From Bacteroidales bacterium UBA5266 (GTDB taxonomy: Bacteria > Bacteroidota > Bacteroidia > Bacteroidales > WCHB1-69): a DNA stretch of 16,571 nt. Both the position numbers and the translations under genes were made by a program. The notes under the pieces are model-generated. The model did not search any database. It was not told where the DNA came from and was given only the letters and a program-made list of their open reading frames with translations. The stretch spans positions 13,051 to 29,621 of the forward strand of contig DHTG01000062.1 of assembly GCA_002411545.1 (NCBI GenBank). Direction: 5' to 3'. This document shows, one piece after another, positions 9,168-14,208 of this stretch; the first letter of the stretch is position 1, and each line of letters starts with the position of its first letter.

Positions 9168-9210
9168 AAAAAAAAAACAATATGTATTCCTCTTTTTGAA
9201 AAATATTTCT

Positions 9211-9888
9211 TTAATTTGTATCTGCTTGAAATCTAAATCCTAAACGTTTTGCTGTGCGTATAGGAATGCGTTGATTATTGATTTCTACCATATCGTGCAC
9301 ACTGATTTCTTTCACCGCTTCATAAGGAGGAACCAACAAATCGAAATTAATAGTATACTGCATGGCCGATTCGAGTATCATCAGTGCTGCTTTTTCATCA
9401 AACACATTCGTACCGAAATTATTGTATAATTGTCCTATTTCTCGTTTGCCATCGATATAGTAATGATTGTCGTTGTTAACAAATACTCTGCCAATCAAAT
9501 AACCCAAATCGTTATAACGTTGATAAAACAATGAATCCGTCAGGAAATTGTAAATACTGATTTGACCACAATAAGCCCGATTTTTATCTTCTTTAATATA
9601 AGCCGTTTTCATCACCTCATGGTCGCGATTAAAGGCAAACACATTACTATGCAACATAAATAACAATATGTCGCTGCCAAATTGAAGATAAAAACTTTGG
9701 GTATGTTTATTCTCAAACAACACACAGACCTCGGAATCGGGATACTCCTCTTTAAATATTTTTTCGAAATTCTGTGCATGGAACTTAAAATGATAAAAGG
9801 CTTTTTCGGCTTTTTTGGATACCGAAATTTTCAATATACTTTTTGTGTGTAATTGATTACATATCTGTTGTGTCGACTCTTGTTTCAT
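9211..9888 (-). CDS. Conserved-looking protein of unknown function, 225 residues
   Basis: I do not recognise this gene. The product has no signal peptide and no membrane segment, so it is probably cytoplasmic. It alternates hydrophobic and charged stretches like a compact alpha/beta fold. Visible features are a strand-rich middle with aromatic residues (VCVLFENKHTQSFYLQFG; then SIYNFLTDSLFYQRYNDLGY), a FVNNDNHYYIDGKREIGQLY segment suggestive of a beta-hairpin and helix, and a C-terminal part with INFDLLVPPYEAVKEISVHD. No catalytic signature is evident. Evidence that it is a real gene: an uninterrupted frame with ordinary amino-acid composition, an ATG at 9886-9888 and a well-spaced promoter (TTTG, 19 bp, TATCTTTG). 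It reads away from gcvP and toward tRNA-Glu. Confidence 0.75.
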   Translation of the reverse strand: MKQESTQQICNQLHTKSILKISVSKKAEKAFYHFKFHAQNFEKIFKEEYPDSEVCVLFENKHTQSFYLQFGSDILLFMLHSNVFAFNRDHEVMKTAYIKEDKNRAYCGQISIYNFLTDSLFYQRYNDLGYLIGRVFVNNDNHYYIDGKREIGQLYNNFGTNVFDEKAALMILESAMQYTINFDLLVPPYEAVKEISVHDMVEINNQRIPIRTAKRLGFRFQADTN

Positions 9889-9981
9889 CTTATATACTTT
9901 TACTTTATATCGGTATTAATTGCATATGCCGAACCCTATTCCCTTTTCATTACATAAAAAGATCGGTGTCGGATTTTTTTG

Positions 9982-10012
9982 CAAAGATACATTATTTTTG
10001 TGTTTGAGCAAA
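9982..10012 (-). promoter_or_regulatory. Complete Bacteroidetes promoter for the 225-residue gene
   Basis: On the minus strand TTTG (10009-10012) is followed after exactly 19 bases by TATCTTTG (9982-9989). This matches the Bacteroides -33 TTTG / -7 TAnnTTTG arrangement and is the best-formed promoter in the window. Transcription would start near 9975, leaving a leader of about 85 bases before the ATG at 9888. Confidence 0.7.
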
Positions 10013-10034
10013 ATCTTTTCTCAACAGTAGCAAC

Positions 10035-10074
10035 AGTGTTTCCCCTATCGTGGAAACCCTAATTCCGACGGAAT
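10035..10074. repeat. Two adjacent hairpins in the gcvP divergent region
   Basis: GTTTCC (10038-10043) pairs with GGAAAC (10052-10057), extendable to nine positions with one mismatch. Directly after it ATTCC (10062-10066) pairs with GGAAT (10070-10074). They lie upstream of the gcvP -7 element, so they would not be in that mRNA; a protein-binding site or a worn repeat is possible. Otherwise the 307-bp gap between 9888 and 10196 holds only the two divergent promoters. Confidence 0.4.
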
Positions 10075-10137
10075 CCAAATAGCAAAAAAAGTATGAAGCT
10101 TTTACCCTAACAGGATGTAACAAGATAATTTTTTATG

Positions 10138-10145
10138 TACCTTTG
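10138..10145 (+). promoter_or_regulatory. -7 element upstream of gcvP
   Basis: TACCTTTG matches TAnnTTTG and is followed by CTCTTTAC, so transcription would start near 10152 with a leader of about 44 bases to the ATG at 10196. No clear -33 box lies 19-21 bp upstream. The leader is too short for a glycine riboswitch and shows none of its motifs. Confidence 0.5.
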
Positions 10146-10195
10146 CTCTTTACAATAATGACATATAAAGATCAATCAATAAAAATAATAATACA

Positions 10196-13033
10196 ATGGA
10201 AATCAACAGTTTTTTATCAAGACATGTAGGCCCCAAACCCGAAGAAGTAAACAAAATGTTAGCCTGTATCGGCGTTTCATCCCTCGATGAATTAATCGAT
10301 CAAACCATTCCTTCAAAAATACGTTTGAAAGAACCTCTTTCGGTTGGGGATGCTATGAGTGAACATGCTTATTTAAATCATATTAAATCCTTAGCACAAA
10401 AGAATAAGATTTTCAAAACCTATATCGGCATGGGGTATTACAATACCATAACCCCTGCGGTTATTTTACGAAATATTTTAGAGAACCCGGGCTGGTATAC
10501 ATCCTATACCCCCTATCAAGCTGAGATATCACAAGGACGTTTGGAAGCCCTCTTGATGTATCAAACCATGATTTCCGATATGACCAAACTTCCTTTGGCC
10601 AATGCCTCTTTGCTTGACGAAGCTACTTCGGCCGCTGAAGCAATGATTATGTTTTTCAATGCTCGCAGTCGCGAGATGCAAAAAAACGGTGCCAATCAAT
10701 TCTTTGTATCTGAAAACGTATTCCCGCAAACCTTGAGTGTGATGCAAACACGTGCTAAAGCTTTGAATATCGAAATCATTGTCGGCAATCATGAAAACTT
10801 TACTTTTACCAACAAAGTATTTGGTGTATTCATTCAATATCCTGACCAATGGGGCGAAGTAAAAGACTATAGTGATTTCGTTGCCAAATCCAAAGCTAAC
10901 GGGAGCTTCATCCTTGTTGCCTCCGATTTGATGGCCTTAGCATTATTAACACCTCCGGGAGAATGGGGTGCTGATTGTGTAGTGGGTTCTTCTCAACGTT
11001 TTGGACTTCCCATGGGTTTCGGCGGACCTACCACCGGTTTCTTTGCCTGCAAAGAAGACTTCAAACGTCAAATGCCCGGTCGTATTATCGGTATTACTAT
11101 TGATGCACAAGGAAAAAGAGCTTTACGTATGGCATTGCAAACACGTGAACAACATATAAAACGCGAAAAAGCAACCTCTAACATCTGTACTGCTTCAGCA
11201 CTCATGGCTATTATGTCGGGAATGTATGCCGCTTATCACGGACAAAAAGGCATAGCAAATATTGCAATGCGCATCAATAGAATCACAGCTGTATTGAATC
11301 AAGAAATTCAAAAAATTGGTTATAAACAATTCAACACCTATTTCTTTGACACATTATGCATACAATCGCCCGTTAAAACGGATGTTATTCGCAAAATAGC
11401 TGAAGAAAATAAAATCAACTTCCGTTATATCTGCGACGAATGCATAGGCATCAGTATCGACGAAACCACTACTCTCGACGATGCAAACAACATCTTAAAA
11501 GTATTGGCACAAGCTGCCGGTAAAACATTCAGTCCTATTGTTTGCTCCGGTAATTGCAAAACCCTCGACTTCCCTGCTTCTTTAAAAAGAACCTCTCCTT
11601 ACTTAACACAAACTATTTTTAACAGCTATCATTCCGAAACCGAAATGATGCGTTATATCAAAAAATTAGAAATAAAAGATTTATCTTTAAACAGAGCTAT
11701 GATACCTCTCGGATCTTGCACGATGAAGCTTAATGCTGCTGCCGAGATGTTTCCTATCAGCTGGCCTGAATTCGGTGCCATACATCCTTTTGTTCCTTCC
11801 AATCAAGCTGAGGGATATCTCGAAATGATTCATAATCTCGAAAAAGATTTGGCTGACATTACAGGCTTTGCCGGCATTTCGCTTCAACCGCAATCCGGCG
11901 CATCGGGTGAACATAGCGGTTTGATAGTGATTCGTAACTACTTTCACGACAAAGGAGAAGCCCATCGCAATGTGTGTTTGATACCATCATCCGCTCACGG
12001 TACCAATCCCGCATCGGCAGCCATGGCAGGCATGAAGATAATAGTGATCAAAGCCACACCCAGCGGCGAAATCGACATCGACGATTTAAAAGCAAAAGCC
12101 GAAGAAAACAAAGACTATCTGGCTTGCTTAATGATAACCTACCCTTCCACACACGGAGTGTTTGAAGAAGAAATCTTACACATCATCGACATCATTCACG
12201 CCAACGGCGGATTGGTGTATATGGACGGCGCCAATATGAATGCACAAGTAGGACTCACCAGTCCCGGCCACATGGGAGCCGATGTATGCCATTTGAATTT
12301 ACACAAAACCTTTGCTATGCCTCACGGCGGTGGCGGCCCTGGCGTAGGACCCATTGGCGTTTCAGAAAAACTGCTCGACTTCCTTCCCTCTCATCCCCTT
12401 GTTAAAGTCGGCGGTAACAAAGGCGATGCCGTTTCTGCAGCTCCCTATGGTTACTCTCTGCTCTTGCCCATTACCTACGGATATATCAAAATGCTGGGAA
12501 CCCAAGGATTGACCGATGCTACGAAATATGCCATCCTCAATGCCAACTATATGATGACCCGCTTGAAAGACATCTATAAAATCCTCTACACCGGCTCTAA
12601 AGGACGCGTAGCACATGAAATGATATTGGATTGTAATTCATTCAGCCTAAGCGCTCAAGTAGGAGAATTAGCCAAACGCTTGATGGACTACGGCTTCCAT
12701 GCCCCCACTGTTGCCTTCCCCGTTCACGGCACCTTGATGGTCGAACCCACCGAAAGCGAACCGCTCAGCGAAATGGACCGCCTCTGCGATGCCCTGATTC
12801 AAATCAGAAAAGAAGTAGCACAAATAGAATCCGGTGAAGCCGACAAAGAAAACAACGTCATCAAAAACGCACCCCACACCATGGATGTAGTTTGCGCCGA
12901 CCAATGGAACCGACCCTATTCACGCCAACAAGCAGCCTTCCCCCTACCCCACGACGATAAATACTGGCCCACCGTTTCCAAAGTCGACGATGCCTACGGC
13001 GACCGTAACCTCGTTTGCTGCTACCAAGATTAA
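10196..13033 (+). CDS. gcvP: Glycine dehydrogenase (decarboxylating), single-chain P-protein
   Basis: GcvP decarboxylates glycine with PLP and passes the aminomethyl group to the lipoyl arm of the H-protein, the first step of the cytoplasmic glycine cleavage system, which feeds one-carbon units to folate. At 945 residues it carries both halves fused, as in E. coli (957), unlike the split two-subunit form. The N-terminal half opens with RHVGP and has GMGYYNTITP, NPGWYTSYTPYQAEISQGR and GEWGADCVVGSSQRFGLPMG. The C-terminal half has IPLGSCTMKLNA, QPQSGASGEHSG, SAHGTNPASAAMAGM and HLNLHKTFAMPHGGGGPGVG with the PLP lysine K704. No other gcv gene is in the window. GC content rises from near 38% at the 5' end to near 60% in the last 300 bp, with C-ending codons dominating there; the reading frame is intact throughout. 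Confidence 0.98.
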   Translation: MEINSFLSRHVGPKPEEVNKMLACIGVSSLDELIDQTIPSKIRLKEPLSVGDAMSEHAYLNHIKSLAQKNKIFKTYIGMGYYNTITPAVILRNILENPGWYTSYTPYQAEISQGRLEALLMYQTMISDMTKLPLANASLLDEATSAAEAMIMFFNARSREMQKNGANQFFVSENVFPQTLSVMQTRAKALNIEIIVGNHENFTFTNKVFGVFIQYPDQWGEVKDYSDFVAKSKANGSFILVASDLMALALLTPPGEWGADCVVGSSQRFGLPMGFGGPTTGFFACKEDFKRQMPGRIIGITIDAQGKRALRMALQTREQHIKREKATSNICTASALMAIMSGMYAAYHGQKGIANIAMRINRITAVLNQEIQKIGYKQFNTYFFDTLCIQSPVKTDVIRKIAEENKINFRYICDECIGISIDETTTLDDANNILKVLAQAAGKTFSPIVCSGNCKTLDFPASLKRTSPYLTQTIFNSYHSETEMMRYIKKLEIKDLSLNRAMIPLGSCTMKLNAAAEMFPISWPEFGAIHPFVPSNQAEGYLEMIHNLEKDLADITGFAGISLQPQSGASGEHSGLIVIRNYFHDKGEAHRNVCLIPSSAHGTNPASAAMAGMKIIVIKATPSGEIDIDDLKAKAEENKDYLACLMITYPSTHGVFEEEILHIIDIIHANGGLVYMDGANMNAQVGLTSPGHMGADVCHLNLHKTFAMPHGGGGPGVGPIGVSEKLLDFLPSHPLVKVGGNKGDAVSAAPYGYSLLLPITYGYIKMLGTQGLTDATKYAILNANYMMTRLKDIYKILYTGSKGRVAHEMILDCNSFSLSAQVGELAKRLMDYGFHAPTVAFPVHGTLMVEPTESEPLSEMDRLCDALIQIRKEVAQIESGEADKENNVIKNAPHTMDVVCADQWNRPYSRQQAAFPLPHDDKYWPTVSKVDDAYGDRNLVCCYQD

Positions 13034-13050
13034 CCAACACATCATCTGTA

Positions 13051-13072
13051 GGGACACGACATGTCGTGTTCT
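13051..13072. repeat. REP-like palindrome, type B
   Basis: ACACGACA (13054-13061) and TGTCGTGT (13062-13069) form a perfect 16-bp palindrome, widened to 22 by G-T and G-C pairs. It begins 18 bases after the gcvP stop, preceded by CTGTA, and resembles the type A palindrome in layout (GTAGxGAC...). Confidence 0.7.
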
Positions 13073-13099
13073 TTAACCATAAAGCATTATAAAACAACA

Positions 13100-13129
13100 C
13101 GTAGAGACGTTGCATGCAACGTCTCTACG
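13100..13129. repeat. REP-like 30-bp perfect palindrome, type A copy 1
   Basis: The left arm CGTAGAGACGTTGCA is followed at once by its exact reverse complement TGCAACGTCTCTACG. An identical copy lies at 14110-14139 and a variant at 16367-16408. In RNA it forms a very stable hairpin with little or no loop, and here it may also stop gcvP transcription (no long T run follows). It is preceded by AAACAACA, as is the degenerate B copy at 14170. Confidence 0.85.
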
Positions 13130-13172
13130 AAATTTTAATCCGGTTACGACATTTTTGTAACAAAAAAATATA

Positions 13173-13180
13173 TATATTTG
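13173..13180 (+). promoter_or_regulatory. -7 element for the HU-related gene
   Basis: TATATTTG matches TAnnTTTG and is followed by CTGCCATA. Transcription would start near 13187 and give a leader of about 230 bases before ATG 13421, long for this window. The nearest TTTG upstream (13154-13157) is only 15 bases away, shorter than the 19-21 usually seen. Confidence 0.45.
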
Positions 13181-13212
13181 CTGCCATACAAAATATGTCG
13201 AAACAGCCGTCA

Positions 13213-13255
13213 TTATGCCTTAGGTTGATTTTTTTTCGAGGGTTGCGAGGCATAA
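13213..13255 (+). promoter_or_regulatory. Leader hairpin upstream of the HU-related gene
   Basis: TTATGCCT (13213-13220) is the exact reverse complement of AGGCATAA (13248-13255), with a 27-base loop containing a run of eight T. TATGCCT occurs again at 13371-13377, so the AGGCATA arm could pair with either copy. This would allow two exclusive leader structures; it is an inference from base pairing only. Confidence 0.3.
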
Positions 13256-13267
13256 ATCTGCCAAAAC

Positions 13268-13381
13268 ATGAAAATAAAGCTAAAAAAATATCTATCAATA
13301 AAAATTTTAACTATGAATAAAAAAACAGTTACATGCACCAAAAAAAAGTCTGTGGCAAGCAAAAAACTTGTATGCCTTTAG
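13268..13381 (+). CDS. Possible Lys-rich small ORF (37 residues)
   Basis: ATG at 13268 opens 37 codons ending in TAG, with a second in-frame ATG at 13313. The product begins MKIKLKKYLSIKIL and continues into a Lys/Thr/Ser/Val part (NKKTVTCTKKKSVASKKLV), so it is very basic. It lies in the leader of the HU-related gene, 39 bp before it, and would be read from the same promoter. The lysine richness may simply reflect the A-rich DNA. It could be a leader peptide, a basic small protein or chance. Confidence 0.25.
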   Translation: MKIKLKKYLSIKILTMNKKTVTCTKKKSVASKKLVCL

Positions 13382-13420
13382 TAAGTAAAATCAGTATTAA
13401 CCATTTTAAAACCAAAAATT

Positions 13421-13816
13421 ATGGCAATAAGATATAAACCCATATTGATAAGCCAACCCGGGGTAAAGGGAGGCGGAATAAGAAAATATTTCGCAAAATC
13501 GATAGCAAGCGGAGTAACAAGCATAGAGAAATTGGCAACGTACATTTCACATGCTTCAACATTTAATTTTTTCGAAGTGATTTGTGCATTAAACATTTTA
13601 GTAGAATACATTTGCCTTCAACTCATAGAAGGAAATATTGTGCGTTTATACCCTTTGGGCAGTTTACGTATAGAAATTCGCAGTGAAGGTAAAGAAAATA
13701 AAGAAGATGTCAATGCCTCCTGTATAAAGGAAGCACATATTGTTTTTATTCCGAGTGAAAGAGTAAGGAAGATGTTGAAAAATTTGGATTATAAGAAAAT
13801 ACAAGAAAAGTCATAG
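13421..13816 (+). CDS. HU-related (HU-HIG type) DNA-binding protein
   Basis: The 131-residue product fits the HU-like family common in Bacteroidetes. It opens with MAIRYKPILISQPG..., as relatives start MxxxYKxxxxxNP; it then has KYFAKSIASGVTSIEKLATYISHAST (helices), FFEVICALNILVEYICLQLIEGNIVRLYPLGSLRIEI, and a C-terminal EAHIVFIPSERVRKMLKNLDYKK. HU-type proteins bend and compact DNA as dimers. The usual GDFGSF turn is here YPLGSL, a conservative departure. The gene stands alone between symmetric palindromes, with a long leader before it and an iteron-like array 77 bp behind it, which could be its own binding region. It could also be an accessory-element protein, since relatives occur in phages and mobile islands. 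Confidence 0.82.
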   Translation: MAIRYKPILISQPGVKGGGIRKYFAKSIASGVTSIEKLATYISHASTFNFFEVICALNILVEYICLQLIEGNIVRLYPLGSLRIEIRSEGKENKEDVNASCIKEAHIVFIPSERVRKMLKNLDYKKIQEKS

Positions 13817-13850
13817 TTCAAAAAAATCAAGCTGAATCTGTTTTGCAGAA

Positions 13851-13868
13851 CAAAGCAAGTTTGCTTTG
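13851..13868. repeat. Inverted repeat CAAAGCAA / TTGCTTTG
   Basis: CAAAGCAA (13851-13858) and TTGCTTTG (13861-13868) are exact inverses around two bases. The half TTTGCTTTG occurs again at 14072-14080, so copies bracket the tandem array. The near-zero loop favours a protein-binding site over an RNA hairpin. Confidence 0.5.
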
Positions 13869-13892
13869 CACACTAAGGTGCGTCGGTTAGCT

Positions 13893-14044
13893 TTATGCAC
13901 ATTTTATTAAAATATTATGCGCATTTTTCCCAAATATTATGTGCATTTTATCATTAACATTATGCGCATTTTATTCAATATATTATGCGCATTTTATTGG
14001 AAACTAATGCGCATTTTATTGGAATGTTATGCGTATAATATTAC
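13893..14044. repeat. Tandem array of seven 22-23-bp units (iteron-like)
   Basis: Units begin at 13893, 13915, 13937, 13960, 13983, 14005 and 14027, so spacing is 22 or 23. The consensus is TTATGCGCATTTTATTnnAAnA; the first and third units have A or T for the first C-G step (GCAC, GTGC), and the last decays after TTATGCGTAT. The core ATGCGCAT is its own reverse complement. The spacing is near two helical turns, which would put all cores on about the same face of the DNA. There are no unique spacers, so it is not a CRISPR. It fills most of the 392-bp gap between 13816 and 14209. Confidence 0.85.
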
Positions 14045-14049
14045 TCGAC

Positions 14050-14061
14050 ACACACGTGTGT
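14050..14061. repeat. 12-bp palindrome ACACACGTGTGT
   Basis: A perfect palindrome sits six bases after the tandem array. It is too short and loopless for an RNA hairpin; a protein-binding site or chance are both possible. Confidence 0.4.
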
Positions 14062-14109
14062 TGTAATCGAATTTGCTTTGTTTTTCTAAGCACCTTAATG
14101 TTGACGACA

Positions 14110-14139
14110 CGTAGAGACGTTGCATGCAACGTCTCTACG
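14110..14139. repeat. REP-like 30-bp perfect palindrome, type A copy 2
   Basis: It is base-for-base identical to the copy at 13100-13129, including flanking ACA before and A after. It lies between the array and the 3' end of the C10 protease gene and could act as a terminator-like hairpin for that minus-strand gene. Confidence 0.85.
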
Positions 14140-14169
14140 ATATATAAATTCCAATGAAACAACATGTAA

Positions 14170-14189
14170 GGACACGATATGTCACATTT
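14170..14189. repeat. Degenerate type B palindrome
   Basis: TGTAAGGACACGATA then TGTCACATTTA aligns with the type B element at 13051-13072 (TGTAGGGACACGACA then TGTCGTG), but several pairs are lost. It is preceded by AAACAACA like type A copy 1. It lies 19 bases past the stop of the C10 protease gene. Confidence 0.55.
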
Positions 14190-14208
14190 ATATATGCAAA
14201 ATAGGTAT

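Noticed and set aside
10075-10195. Glycine riboswitch before gcvP
   Set aside because: The leader after the -7 element is only about 44 bases, and no tandem aptamer-like structure is visible in the gap.
12861-13115. 84-codon minus-strand ORF over the gcvP 3' end
   Set aside because: It is the shadow of the C-rich gcvP codons (Arg/Gly-rich translation) and runs through two palindromes.
13114-13320. 68-codon plus-strand ORF starting in the type A palindrome
   Set aside because: Its start lies within the repeat, it overlaps the likely promoter and leader of the HU-related gene, and its composition looks like translated non-coding DNA.
13378-13611. 77-codon minus-strand ORF opposite the HU-related gene
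   Set aside because: It is antisense to a recognisable gene, has no promoter element, and its hydrophobic stretch is explained by the opposite-strand codons.
13893-14044. CRISPR array
   Set aside because: Units abut at 22-23 bp with degenerate, not unique, intervening bases; there are no spacers and no cas genes nearby.
13034-14208. Insertion sequence or transposon
   Set aside because: Palindromes are present but there is no transposase, no clear terminal inverted repeat joining both ends and no target-site duplication that I can see.
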